From an uncultured Caryophanales bacterium (lineage in GTDB: Bacteria; Bacillota_I; Bacilli_A; RF39; UBA660): DNA of 52,841 nucleotides. Of this stretch, positions 41,615 through 50,082 are shown piece after piece. Within the stretch, counting starts at the first letter, position 1. Each line of letters begins with the position of its first letter. Both the position numbers and the translations under genes were made by a program. Where the stretch lies: assembly GCA_946414975.1 (NCBI GenBank), contig CAMKQS010000003.1, positions 1-52,841 of the forward strand, written 5' to 3'. A model generated the notes under the pieces. That model did no database searches. It worked only from the letters and a program-made list of their open reading frames with translations, and was not told the origin of the DNA.

Positions 41615-42630
41615 TGAAAAGTAAAAAAATATTTATATATGTAATATATTTTATATTAATATTTGTATCGTTATTTATATCCACCTTTATGAGTTTTAAG
41701 AATGTAACTAATAAAGTAGAGTCATCAATAGAGTTTGTTACTCAAGGTGGATATAATTATACGGTTAATTATAAAGAGAATGAGTTATTTACTAAAGAAT
41801 CACTACATGATTCATCTACTAAGAAACTACCTGGTAAATTAATTAATAAAATAGATATTAATTTTGATTATCATGTAGAGTTTAGTGATTCAGTAAAATC
41901 AAATGTATTATATTCAGTTAATACTAAATTAATCGTGGGAGATACTATAAACAAAAGTTTTCCAATTGAAACTAACTTGAGTGACTCATTCCAAGGTAAA
42001 AATTATGACTTAAGTTATGTAGCATCAATAGATTATAATCATTATAAAGAAATCTATAATAACTTCATAAATGAGATGGGTGTAACACCCACAGGGGATG
42101 CTTATTTATCAATTGAATTTGCTATTATAAATAAGATTAATTATTTAGGAATAGATGATGATAATTCAAATACTATCAAAGTAACTATTCCAATTAGTGA
42201 TGATTATATTAGTATCACTAAGAATAGTGATATTAATACAAATAAGAAGACTATTAATAGAGTCAAAGATAATAACTCTATTAATAATTTCTATTCTGTA
42301 TCATCTATATTTATGTGGATAGTAAGTTTACTTTTAATATTCTCATTTAGTTTATATCACTCAAGAGAGTTAGAGGTATCTTCACCATTTAAAAGAAAAA
42401 TAGCTAGAATCTTAAGAGAATATGATTCTATCATCGTAGAAGTAAGAAGACTTCCTTCATTGGAAGATTTAACTGTAATTGAAACAACTACATTTAATGA
42501 ACTTCTAGATGCTCAAAGTTCTTTAGAGATGCCTATCAATTATAAATTAGAGAATAATACAGCTAAATTTGTAATAGTTAAAGATAATTTAGCTTACTAC
42601 TATAATATTAAAGAAAATAAAAAGGTTTAA
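41614..42630 (+). CDS. DUF5305-like membrane protein
   Basis: 338 aa, overlapping the PAS-REC gene by TAATG. One N-terminal membrane helix (about 7-26), an extracellular beta-rich domain of about 200 residues (GGYNYTVNYKENELFTKESL, INFDYHVEFSDSV), a second helix (about 228-246), and an inner C-terminal domain (RKIARILREYDSIIVEVRRLPSLEDLTVIETTTFNELLDA ... YYYNI). This layout and the 'edLtvi-t-eLld' block match DUF5305, a two-helix membrane family of unknown role. Coupling with the receiver protein suggests an envelope sensor or target. Confidence 0.65.
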   Translation: MKSKKIFIYVIYFILIFVSLFISTFMSFKNVTNKVESSIEFVTQGGYNYTVNYKENELFTKESLHDSSTKKLPGKLINKIDINFDYHVEFSDSVKSNVLYSVNTKLIVGDTINKSFPIETNLSDSFQGKNYDLSYVASIDYNHYKEIYNNFINEMGVTPTGDAYLSIEFAIINKINYLGIDDDNSNTIKVTIPISDDYISITKNSDINTNKKTINRVKDNNSINNFYSVSSIFMWIVSLLLIFSFSLYHSRELEVSSPFKRKIARILREYDSIIVEVRRLPSLEDLTVIETTTFNELLDAQSSLEMPINYKLENNTAKFVIVKDNLAYYYNIKENKKV

Positions 42631-42647
42631 TCCTTTTTATTTTTTTG
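42615..42647 (+). terminator. Terminator before whiA
   Basis: AAATAAAAAGG/CCTTTTTATTT stem (42615-42625 with 42632-42642), TTTAAT loop, T run; it overlaps the end of the DUF5305-like gene and runs into the next -10. Confidence 0.8.
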
Positions 42648-42654
42648 TTATTAT
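42646..42654 (+). promoter_or_regulatory. Extended -10 promoter for whiA
   Basis: TGTTATTAT, beginning within the terminator's T run. SD GAGGTTGA lies between it and ATG 42674. Confidence 0.5.
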
Positions 42655-42673
42655 ATGTGTGAGGTTGATTTGT

Positions 42674-43588
42674 ATGGCATCATTTACAACTAGAATTAAA
42701 GATGAAATTACAAAGATAGAAACTAATAGATTAGAATCTATCGCTGAAGTATGTGCATATTTAAAAGATAATTCAGAATTTCGTAATCATGAAATAATTA
42801 TGTTTATTGAAAATGCTAGCGTAGCTAGACGTATGTTTTCTTTAATTAAAAGAATATATGGTATTAATATTAAACTTACAATAAGAACTCAAAAGAAGTT
42901 TGTTAATAAAACTATGTATATCCTAGAATTAAAAGAAAAGGTAGATATTATTACTAGCGATGTAGAAAACATGTTTAAGAATATTAAAGATTATTCTGAA
43001 GAAGAGAAGATGAGTTATCTTAAAGGTATATTCTTATCATGTGGATCTATTAATGATCCATCAACATCTAAGTATCATTTAGAGTTACTTGTTAGAACAA
43101 AAGAAGTATCTGATTTAGTAATGGAATTACTAAAAGAATTTAATTTTAATTCTAAATTAATAACTAGAAATAAAGGATATATGGTATATATTAAATCTTC
43201 AGAAGAAATAAGTGACTTTATAAAGATGTTAAATGCTATTGATGCATTATTCTATTATGAAGATATAAGAATATATAGAGATCATAAAAACATGGTTAAT
43301 AGACTTAATAACTGTGAACAAGCTAATGTAGAAAAGATGATGAAGACTTGTAATGAACAAGTAGAGAACATTGAATTCCTAGAAAAAGAAGATCTTTTAG
43401 ATCTTTTAGATGATAAAACTAAAACAATCGCAGAATATAGACTTAAGTATCCAGAAACAACAATGCAAGAACTAGCAGATATTATTTCGATGGAAACTGA
43501 ATTTACTATTTCTAAATCAGGTATTAATCATGGATTCAGAAAAATAAAAGACTTTGTTAATAAAGCAAAGAATAATGATGGAGAGTAG
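42674..43588 (+). CDS. whiA: WhiA sporulation/cell-division regulator homologue
   Basis: 304 aa from ATG 42674; the TTG at 42659 lies in the SD and is rejected. It starts ASFTTRIKDEITKIE, followed by two degenerate LAGLIDADG homing-endonuclease-like repeats (YLKGIFLSCGSINDPSTSKYHLEL) and a C-terminal HTH (YPETTMQELADIISMETEFTISKSGINHGFRKIKDF) with the WhiA-specific 'SKSG-NHR-RKI' pattern. WhiA is conserved in Gram-positives and affects division and chromosome segregation. Its usual partners yvcJ and yvcK are not next to it here. It ends in TAG inside a terminator. Confidence 0.95.
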   Translation: MASFTTRIKDEITKIETNRLESIAEVCAYLKDNSEFRNHEIIMFIENASVARRMFSLIKRIYGINIKLTIRTQKKFVNKTMYILELKEKVDIITSDVENMFKNIKDYSEEEKMSYLKGIFLSCGSINDPSTSKYHLELLVRTKEVSDLVMELLKEFNFNSKLITRNKGYMVYIKSSEEISDFIKMLNAIDALFYYEDIRIYRDHKNMVNRLNNCEQANVEKMMKTCNEQVENIEFLEKEDLLDLLDDKTKTIAEYRLKYPETTMQELADIISMETEFTISKSGINHGFRKIKDFVNKAKNNDGE

Positions 43589-43602
43589 TCAAACTCTCTT
43601 TT
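43581..43602 (+). terminator. Terminator overlapping the whiA stop
   Basis: GAGAGT/ACTCTC stem (43581-43586 with 43593-43598), AGTCAA loop and TTTT; short and relatively weak. Confidence 0.65.
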
Positions 43603-43618
43603 ATTTTGAAGCTAAAGT

Positions 43619-43627
43619 TGGTATAAT
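43619..43627 (+). promoter_or_regulatory. Extended -10 promoter for the kinase-gap operon
   Basis: TGGTATAAT (TGn plus consensus -10), SD AGGGAGTGG, ATG 43655. Confidence 0.6.
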
Positions 43628-43654
43628 TTATAGAGAATAAGGGAGTGGCTAATT

Positions 43655-45100
43655 ATGAACATCAAAGTATATCAATCAGGACTTAAATTTTTACTCATAG
43701 ATGCCGTAGCTAAGCTATATAATGGTGAAGTTATCTATGAGCATAGTTTAGACCATGGAGTATTAGCAACTATTAAAGCAGATAAAATAATTGATGATAA
43801 AGAAATAGATAAAATAAAAGATTTTATGCAAAAACTTGTTGAAAAAGACATACCTTTCAACAAAAAAATTGTAAGTGTTAAAGATGCATTCGATTATTAC
43901 ATGAGACATAATATGCCTGAAAAGGCTAAAAACATTCAAGCAGTTAATAATATATCTGTTTCTATGTATGAATTTAATGGATCATATAATTACATGTATA
44001 CACATGCTATGCCTAAATCAAGCGGTGAAATAACAATGTTTGATTTAAAATATATTAATGATAATGAAGCAATTCTTTTATATCCATTTAATGGAGAACT
44101 AGATTTTACTTTTAAGAATAAAATATATGATATGTATCAAATATGTAAATCTTGGTCTGAAAGAATAAGAGTTAATTATGTATCTGATATTAATGATTTA
44201 ATTGCTCAAGGTAAAATCATAGACTTCATAAGAAATACAGACTTACTTATGGATATGACTATATATATATCAGCAGAAGCTATTATAAGAAAGAAGAAAA
44301 AAATAGTTTTACTAGCAGGTCCTTCATCATCAGGAAAAACTACATCATCTAAGAAGTTAAGTAATGCACTTACATCCCTAGGATATGATGCAATACCAAT
44401 TACTTTAGATGATTACTTCCTTGAAAGAGATGAAACACCACTTCTTGAAGATGGCTCTAAAGATTATGAATCAATTAACTGTTTAGATTTAAAACTATTT
44501 AATAAACAAATAAATGCTCTTCTTAATGGAGAAGAAGTAGTACTTCCAACATATGATTTTGTATCAGGAAGTAAAATATATGATAAACCTCCGATAAAGT
44601 TAGAAAATAATGAAGTATTAGTTATCGAAGGATTACATGCAATTAATCCAAATCTATTCTTTAATGATTATAGCGCAGATTTATTTAAGATTTATGTATC
44701 TCCATTTAGTCCATTAAAGATAGATAGACATAATTATATTTCTTCAACTGATAATCGTCTTTTAAGACGTATTGCTAGAGATTTTAGAACGAGAGGAAGA
44801 AGTGCTGAAGACACACTTGCTTCTTGGGCTAAAGTACGTGAAGGAGAAGAAAAATATATCTTCCCATATAACGATATGGTAGATAATGTAATTAATACAA
44901 ATAGTATTTATGAAATAGGTGTATTAAAAGTAATATTAGAACCACTACTATTAAATGTACCAATGGATTCAGAACATTATACAGATGCAAGAAGACTTTT
45001 AGATAGTATTAGAAACTTCTATCCAATATCTTCTGAATATGTATCTGAATCAAGTGTATTAAGAGAATTTATTGGTGGATCTATATATGATGTTAAGTAA
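43655..45100 (+). CDS. Nucleoside (uridine) kinase with N-terminal tRNA-synthetase-like domain
   Basis: 481 aa. The N-terminal 215 residues resemble the TGS/threonyl-tRNA-synthetase-like editing region common in this Bacillota kinase type (YEHSLDHGVLATIKADKIIDDKEIDKI). C-terminal kinase: P-loop LLAGPSSSGKTTSSKK, TLDDYFLERDETP, LPTYDFVSGSKIY, VIEGLHAINPNL and the lid R residues (RRIARDFRTRGRSAEDTL). Proteins of this length are annotated as nucleoside kinases, acting in pyrimidine salvage. It heads an operon with gap, 11 nt apart. Confidence 0.85.
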   Translation: MNIKVYQSGLKFLLIDAVAKLYNGEVIYEHSLDHGVLATIKADKIIDDKEIDKIKDFMQKLVEKDIPFNKKIVSVKDAFDYYMRHNMPEKAKNIQAVNNISVSMYEFNGSYNYMYTHAMPKSSGEITMFDLKYINDNEAILLYPFNGELDFTFKNKIYDMYQICKSWSERIRVNYVSDINDLIAQGKIIDFIRNTDLLMDMTIYISAEAIIRKKKKIVLLAGPSSSGKTTSSKKLSNALTSLGYDAIPITLDDYFLERDETPLLEDGSKDYESINCLDLKLFNKQINALLNGEEVVLPTYDFVSGSKIYDKPPIKLENNEVLVIEGLHAINPNLFFNDYSADLFKIYVSPFSPLKIDRHNYISSTDNRLLRRIARDFRTRGRSAEDTLASWAKVREGEEKYIFPYNDMVDNVINTNSIYEIGVLKVILEPLLLNVPMDSEHYTDARRLLDSIRNFYPISSEYVSESSVLREFIGGSIYDVK

Positions 45101-45111
45101 GGAGAGTAAAT

Positions 45112-46113
45112 ATGAAAAGAGTAGCAATTAATGGATTTGGTCGTATTGGTAGACTAGCATTCAGAGAACTTATGAATGATACAGAACTTGAAGTTGTAGC
45201 TATCAATGATTTAGCTAAAACAGAAGATTTATATTATCTACTTAAATATGATTCAAACTTTAGAATGTTTAATTCATCTAAGTTATCATATGATGAAGAG
45301 CATATTATATATAACGGTAAAAAGATAAGAATATATCAAGAACCAGATGCAGTTAATCTTCCTTGGAAGGATGAAAGAATTGATGTAGTTCTTGAATGTT
45401 CTGGTTTCTATACAGATGTAGTAAAAGCTTATTCTCATATTAAAGCAGGAGCTAAACATGTAATTATTTCAGCACCTGCGAAAGGTGAATGTAAGACTAT
45501 AGTTTATAATGTTAACCATAACATTCTAGATGGAACTGAAGAAGTTATTAGTGCAGCTTCATGTACAACTAACTGCCTTGCACCAGTATTAAAGGTACTT
45601 AATGATGAATTTACTGTTAAAACTGGTTACATGACTACAGTACATGCAACAACTAATGATCAAACTACATTAGATGTAGTTCATAAAAAAGGAGCATTAT
45701 CTCGTAGAGGAAGAAGTGCAATGGCTAACATTATTCCAGCTGAAACTGGAGCTGCTAAAGCTATTGGTAAAGTTATTCCTGAGATTGATGGAAAACTTAA
45801 AGGTTCAGCATTCAGAGTTCCTGTTATTGATGGATCTGTTATTGATTTAACAGTATTAGTAGAAGAATCTGTTACAGTTGAAGATGTTAATAATGCATTC
45901 GATCATGCTCAAAATAAAACAATTAAACTAACATTTGATCCAGTAGTATCTTGTGATGTTATTGGTCAAAAGATTGGTGCACTTGTTGATGGATTATCAA
46001 CAGCTGTACTTCCACAAGAAGATGGAACTACTTTAGTTAAAGTGGTAGCTTGGTATGATAATGAACTAGGATATACTACTCAAATGATTAGAACAATGAA
46101 AGTGTTAGTATAA
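45112..46113 (+). CDS. gap: Glyceraldehyde-3-phosphate dehydrogenase, type I
   Basis: 333 aa. Rossmann start RVAINGFGRIGRLAFREL, active-site SCTTNC (Cys151), TVHATTNDQ, RRGRSAMANIIP and VAWYDNELGYT. NDL at about 32-34 fits NAD rather than NADP preference. It catalyses the oxidative step of glycolysis. SD AGGAGAG lies before the start. The stop overlaps the next gene's start (TAATG), so a secreted protein is translationally coupled to a glycolytic enzyme. Confidence 0.97.
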   Translation: MKRVAINGFGRIGRLAFRELMNDTELEVVAINDLAKTEDLYYLLKYDSNFRMFNSSKLSYDEEHIIYNGKKIRIYQEPDAVNLPWKDERIDVVLECSGFYTDVVKAYSHIKAGAKHVIISAPAKGECKTIVYNVNHNILDGTEEVISAASCTTNCLAPVLKVLNDEFTVKTGYMTTVHATTNDQTTLDVVHKKGALSRRGRSAMANIIPAETGAAKAIGKVIPEIDGKLKGSAFRVPVIDGSVIDLTVLVEESVTVEDVNNAFDHAQNKTIKLTFDPVVSCDVIGQKIGALVDGLSTAVLPQEDGTTLVKVVAWYDNELGYTTQMIRTMKVLV

Positions 46114-46907
46114 TGAAAAGTTTAAAAAGATTATTAGTATTAGTTTTATGTTTATTTATTAATGTAGTTATAGTTCATGCTGAGGACTTTGTTCCTCATG
46201 CATCCTTAGGATCATTTGATGGTGAATACTTAACTATTAACTTATGGTATGGTGGAGCAAGTGTATCTGAAATAGAGCATACTATTAAATATGACTATAC
46301 ATGTTTAGAATATGTTTCATCTACAGCAGAACTATATAGTTCAAACATTACTAAAGTAAGTAATGAAAATAACTATCAAGTAGATAAAGTAGAAGCTTTC
46401 GCAATGGAAGATAACTACAATACTACATATGCAACACTTACTTTTAAAGTTAAAAGCGATTATACAGTAAGAAAGACTTTATATATTACTCTAGATGATT
46501 TTATAGCTGCTTCTTCAAGTGGTAGCAAGTACAAATCAGCCCCTCTTATTATTACAGTAAGAAGAGATGCTATTAATAAAGTATATTTCTATCAAGACTA
46601 TTTAAATGATTATTATAAAAGACAAATATGGTTAAATGATCATTATGTAAATATTATTATTGCCGCGATAGTAATCGTTGTTGTAGTATTCTTATTTATT
46701 ATTACTCCAACACAATTTGGTGGAAGAAAAAAAGTAAATAGTATGAAAAAGAAAATAAATAAATCTTCTGGTAAAAAGAGTATTTCTAAATTTGATTTAA
46801 ATCCAGATAAAATCCAAGAAATAGGCAGAAAGAAAAAAGAAGAACCCAAAAATAAACTAGAACTTGGTTCTTATGATCCTTTATCTAGTAACAAAAGAAA
46901 AAAATAA
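46113..46907 (+). CDS. Secreted, membrane-anchored protein with a cohesin-like beta domain
   Basis: 264 aa. Signal peptide about 1-23 (LLVLVLCLFINVVIVHA-ED). Residues about 28-150 form a beta-sandwich of cohesin/dockerin-binding type: LTINLWYGGASVSEIEHTIKYDYTCLEYV, YATLTFKVKSD, LYITLDDFIAASSSG. It has a single membrane helix at about 178-198 and a basic cytoplasmic tail rich in Lys (MKKKINKSSGKKSISK). So the beta domain would lie outside. Its role is unknown. Start overlaps the gap stop. Confidence 0.7.
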   Translation: MKSLKRLLVLVLCLFINVVIVHAEDFVPHASLGSFDGEYLTINLWYGGASVSEIEHTIKYDYTCLEYVSSTAELYSSNITKVSNENNYQVDKVEAFAMEDNYNTTYATLTFKVKSDYTVRKTLYITLDDFIAASSSGSKYKSAPLIITVRRDAINKVYFYQDYLNDYYKRQIWLNDHYVNIIIAAIVIVVVVFLFIITPTQFGGRKKVNSMKKKINKSSGKKSISKFDLNPDKIQEIGRKKKEEPKNKLELGSYDPLSSNKRKK

Positions 46908-46926
46908 TCGAAATTTATATTTTAAA

Positions 46927-46935
46927 TGATATAAT
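46927..46935 (+). promoter_or_regulatory. Extended -10 promoter of HExxH gene 1
   Basis: TGATATAAT, ending at the first base of the hairpin at 46935. The predicted start site (about 46942) falls in the hairpin loop. Confidence 0.6.
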
Positions 46936-46955
46936 ACCTCTTATAGAGGTATTTT
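46934..46955 (+). terminator. Terminator hairpin whose 3' arm is the SD of the next gene
   Basis: AATACCTC pairs with GAGGTATT (46934-46940 with 46946-46953), TTATA loop, then T residues straight into ATG 46957. AGAGG (46945-46949) is the only SD for the gene that follows, at 7-nt spacing. Confidence 0.65.
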
Positions 46956-46956
46956 T

Positions 46957-47868
46957 ATGTATGAAGAGATGGTAAGAGTTATAGGAAGTTATATATTAAA
47001 TAATAAGAAAATTGATAAAGCTTATTATTATAAGATTTATGATGTACTTGCTGATTATTTAAAACTAGATGATTTTGTAAATGGTTTAGCAGTTAATGAC
47101 GTTAAGATAGATCCAAAAGAATCTAGTGTTTATTCACCAAAAGATAAAATAATAACTGCAAATTATTATCCTAGTGAAGCTCATAAAATGTTATTAGATA
47201 GTGTAAAAGATTTTAATGAAATGTCTTATGATTATTTAAATGCTTTATTAATCGTAGACTTACTTATACATGAAGTTAATCATGCTATTCGTTTTAATGA
47301 AATAGATATGGGTGGAAATGAACTAATTGATGAACTTATTAGAAAAAGTACTCATGTAGTAAGTAGAAAAGACTTTAATAATATAATAGATTATTTTAAA
47401 AATGAAAAAATATCAGAAAGAGTTTATAACAATAATCATGATTTATCACCTGCAGAATCAGATGCAGATTATTTAACTTTAAAAGCAATTAAGGAATTAG
47501 TACCTTACTTAGAAGATATAGATTATTCTAAAGTAACATTAGAATACTTTATAGCATTTAAATATACAGATACTTTTAATACTTTAAGAAAAAAATATAA
47601 ATTAAATTATAATGCAGAATATACTAATTCTCCATCATATGACTTTTGTAATATGGTAAGAAGTAAAGATATTTATAAACCCGAGATAGTATTAGATTAT
47701 AATAGAGATAATAAAGAAACATTTATTAAAGATAAAAATAAATATTCTTTAGAAGAAAGATTACAATATGGATTACAATTATCTGATATTGAACTATTAA
47801 ATTATAATAGAGAAGTATTTGATAATATTGAATCAAGAGCAAACTACATAAGAAAGTATAAGAGTTAA
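46957..47868 (+). CDS. Putative zinc metallopeptidase, tandem paralogue 1
   Basis: 303 aa, no signal peptide or membrane helix. HEVNH at 105-109 (VDLLIHEVNHAIRF) is a zinc-peptidase HExxH site. A second block, HDLSPAESDADYLTLK (His161, Glu167), could supply a third ligand as in gluzincin-like enzymes. Shared with its two neighbours: N-terminal helices, the HExxH helix, HD-x(2)-P-x-E, TNSPSYDFCN near residue 225, and SLEERLQYGLQLSD near the end. I know no named family with this set. A cytoplasmic protease or a former protease that binds a ligand are both possible. Confidence 0.6.
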   Translation: MYEEMVRVIGSYILNNKKIDKAYYYKIYDVLADYLKLDDFVNGLAVNDVKIDPKESSVYSPKDKIITANYYPSEAHKMLLDSVKDFNEMSYDYLNALLIVDLLIHEVNHAIRFNEIDMGGNELIDELIRKSTHVVSRKDFNNIIDYFKNEKISERVYNNNHDLSPAESDADYLTLKAIKELVPYLEDIDYSKVTLEYFIAFKYTDTFNTLRKKYKLNYNAEYTNSPSYDFCNMVRSKDIYKPEIVLDYNRDNKETFIKDKNKYSLEERLQYGLQLSDIELLNYNREVFDNIESRANYIRKYKS

Positions 47869-47873
47869 ATAAT

Positions 47874-48812
47874 ATGAATGATGAATTAGTAGAATTATTA
47901 GTAAAATATTATAAAGAAAATAAATTAGCAGATGAAAGATTTATATCTGAAGTTGAAGGCATAATTAATAATAATGAGAAAATTAAAGATGCTATTAGTG
48001 GTATTGATTGTTCAGCTAAAGAAGATATAGCTTATTATGCATATGAAGATAAAGGAATACATTTAAATAAAAATTTAGATACTTTAAGAAAAACGAAACC
48101 TAATCCAGGTTTTAATGATAGAGGTTTATTTGAAAATCTAAATATAATAATGATAATACTACATGAATTAGATCATGCTATATTATTTAATGATATGTAT
48201 AAAGGTAAGTATGATTTAATGGCTAAATTAGCATTAGTATGTGATATTTATGGGGATACAAATAATTGGGATACACAAACTACTTTTAGAGAATTATTTG
48301 AATATATTAAAGAAACTATTCTAATACCTAAATATTATGAAAAATATCATGATTATGCTCCTTATGAAACAAGAGCAATAATTAATTCTAATTTTGAAAC
48401 ATTAGACTTAATACAAGAATTATATAAGACAGATATAGATTTAAAAGATATTAATTCTTTAGAGGATTATTATAAATCACATATTAATTCTATGATAGGA
48501 AGAAGATATGACCACTTTGAAAATGGTATATCTAATTCTCGTTCTTATGATTATTGTAATTTATTTAGTTTTAGAAAAGAGTATTTTCCTGAAGAATTAA
48601 TTCTATATAATGAATCAAGAGAAAAATCATATATCGAAGATTCTAAGAACTATTCGCTAAGAGAAAGACTAAGCTTAGGTCTTCAAGCATCAGAGAAAGA
48701 AATAAATGAAAATTTTGATTTATCTAAATATATAGAGGATAATCATACTGAAATAAAAGTTGGACCTATAGTTATAGGAGCTACAAGAAAATCTAAAGTA
48801 CTAATTAAATAA
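47874..48812 (+). CDS. Putative zinc metallopeptidase, tandem paralogue 2
   Basis: 312 aa, 5 nt after paralogue 1, without a clear SD, so probably translationally coupled. HELDH at 97-101 (IILHELDHAILF), HDYAPYETRAIINSN (His159, Glu165), SNSRSYDYCN, and SLRERLSLGLQASE near the end. The zinc-site residues are intact. A C-terminal extension (VGPIVIGATRKSKVLIK) is not shared with the others. The three copies have diverged widely outside the motifs, which suggests old duplication with different partners. Confidence 0.6.
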   Translation: MNDELVELLVKYYKENKLADERFISEVEGIINNNEKIKDAISGIDCSAKEDIAYYAYEDKGIHLNKNLDTLRKTKPNPGFNDRGLFENLNIIMIILHELDHAILFNDMYKGKYDLMAKLALVCDIYGDTNNWDTQTTFRELFEYIKETILIPKYYEKYHDYAPYETRAIINSNFETLDLIQELYKTDIDLKDINSLEDYYKSHINSMIGRRYDHFENGISNSRSYDYCNLFSFRKEYFPEELILYNESREKSYIEDSKNYSLRERLSLGLQASEKEINENFDLSKYIEDNHTEIKVGPIVIGATRKSKVLIK

Positions 48813-48818
48813 TTAAAT

Positions 48819-48846
48819 TTGACATTTATTCTTATAATGATAAAAT
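48819..48846 (+). promoter_or_regulatory. Promoter of HExxH gene 3
   Basis: TTGACA at 48819-48824, 16-bp spacer and TAAAAT at 48841-48846; a second TATAAT at 48833-48838 has no matching -35. Transcription from it would start at about 48853, inside the following hairpin. Confidence 0.6.
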
Positions 48847-48871
48847 AACCTCCATGAAAAGGAGGTTTTTT
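48847..48871 (+). terminator. Terminator hairpin whose 3' arm is the SD of the next gene
   Basis: AACCTCC/GGAGGTT perfect 7-bp stem (48847-48853 with 48861-48867), ATGAAAA loop, then five T. GGAGG is also the SD of ATG 48874 (8-nt spacing). Confidence 0.75.
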
Positions 48872-48873
48872 GT

Positions 48874-49794
48874 ATGAGAGATGAATTAATTAAATTAATA
48901 TATTATTATGAAATAAATGAAAAATATGCAGATCCTCCATTTGTTAAATCAGCAGTTAATATAATTGCAAAACAAAATGATTTAAAAGAGTATGTAAGAA
49001 GATTAAGAATAAAAGATAGTTTTTTCTATACTAATTTAGGTTTATATTTACCTAAAAAAAAGAGAATGGTTATTAATATAAGGTTTGATGATCAACTTGA
49101 GGAATTCTTAGAAATGTATCGTTACATACCTGAATACTTTTCAGAAACATTAACATTTAATTTAAATGTATTAAATACAATAATTCATGAAATGGATCAT
49201 GCTTTAATGGAAAAAGAATATCAAGAAGGTAAAGATGATTTAATAATAAGATTATATAAATATGTAGATAATGATGCTTATGATAATAAGTCTAATAATC
49301 CTATTGATTATTTATTAAACAAAGTAAGAGAATTAAGATTAGATAGAGTATATGATAATAATCATGACTTTGATCCTGGAGAAAGAAGAGCAATAGTTAC
49401 ATCTAATTTACAAACTTTAGATATCCTTAATGGCCTTAAGAAAACAGATATAGATTATAAGAATATAAGAATTAATATTAATGCTTTTACTGCTACTACA
49501 ATCGCAGATATTAAATTTGTTTATGAAAAGAAAAGTGATGGATTTACTAATTCACCATCATTTGATTTCTGTAATAAGATAAGTAAGATTGTAGATTTTT
49601 CTCAAAAGGATTTAGATATTTATAACAAATGCAAAAAAGAAAGATATAAAATGGATGCTTCTAATTTTTCTTTTGAAGAAAGAGTTCTTTATGGATTACA
49701 ACTATCAAATAAAGAATTAGATTCTATTTTAAATAGTAGAGAAGCAAGAGAAAACGAAAAAGAGATTAAAAAATTAATTAGAAAATTTAAATAG
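48874..49794 (+). CDS. Putative zinc metallopeptidase, tandem paralogue 3
   Basis: 306 aa. HEMDH at 105-109 (NTIIHEMDHALMEKE), HDFDPGERRAIVTSN (His164, Glu170), TNSPSFDFCN and SFEERVLYGLQLSN near the end, in the same order and spacing as its two neighbours. It has no signal peptide. It has its own promoter, unlike paralogue 2, so the copies can be expressed separately. It is the last gene before the T-box leader. Confidence 0.6.
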   Translation: MRDELIKLIYYYEINEKYADPPFVKSAVNIIAKQNDLKEYVRRLRIKDSFFYTNLGLYLPKKKRMVINIRFDDQLEEFLEMYRYIPEYFSETLTFNLNVLNTIIHEMDHALMEKEYQEGKDDLIIRLYKYVDNDAYDNKSNNPIDYLLNKVRELRLDRVYDNNHDFDPGERRAIVTSNLQTLDILNGLKKTDIDYKNIRININAFTATTIADIKFVYEKKSDGFTNSPSFDFCNKISKIVDFSQKDLDIYNKCKKERYKMDASNFSFEERVLYGLQLSNKELDSILNSREARENEKEIKKLIRKFK

Positions 49795-49795
49795 T

Positions 49796-49824
49796 TTGAC
49801 AAATAATAAATTTTTAAATATAAT
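49796..49824 (+). promoter_or_regulatory. Consensus promoter of the ileS T-box leader
   Basis: TTGACA at 49796-49801, 17-bp spacer and TATAAT at 49819-49824: a perfect sigma-A consensus, starting just after the upstream stop codon. Confidence 0.9.
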
Positions 49825-49830
49825 TAATTT

Positions 49831-50057
49831 TGTTGAAAGCAAATGACGAAGACGTCATATATTAAGTATTTTAAAGAGAATTCTCCATATGGTGTGAGGA
49901 GAAGAAAAGAAAGGTATATGAAGATCACTTCTGATGTGACTTGGGGATAAGCCAAGTACGTAAACTTGCGTTAAGAGTATAAGTGCATGATTTAAACTCA
50001 TGAATTAAGGTGGTACCACGGAGCAAACTCACTTCGTCCTTTAGTTCATGAGTTTTT
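49831..50057 (+). promoter_or_regulatory. T-box riboswitch (Ile) controlling ileS
   Basis: The 14-nt T-box core AAGGTGGTACCACGG lies at 50007-50021, preceded by stem I with the likely Ile specifier ATC in GAAGATCACTTC (about 49921-49932). A terminator hairpin can form between AAACTCATGAA (49994-50004) or AAACTCA (50025-50031) and the TTCATGAGTTT arm (50044-50054), followed by T residues to 50059. Uncharged tRNA-Ile would pair with the specifier and the T-box bulge, favouring the antiterminator and letting ileS be transcribed. Confidence 0.92.
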
Positions 50058-50082
50058 TTATTTATAAAGGAAAGGTGATATT

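Noticed and set aside
49831..50057. A small ORF in the ileS leader
   Set aside because: The stretch has a complete T-box core, specifier and terminator; no ORF with an SD is seen in it.
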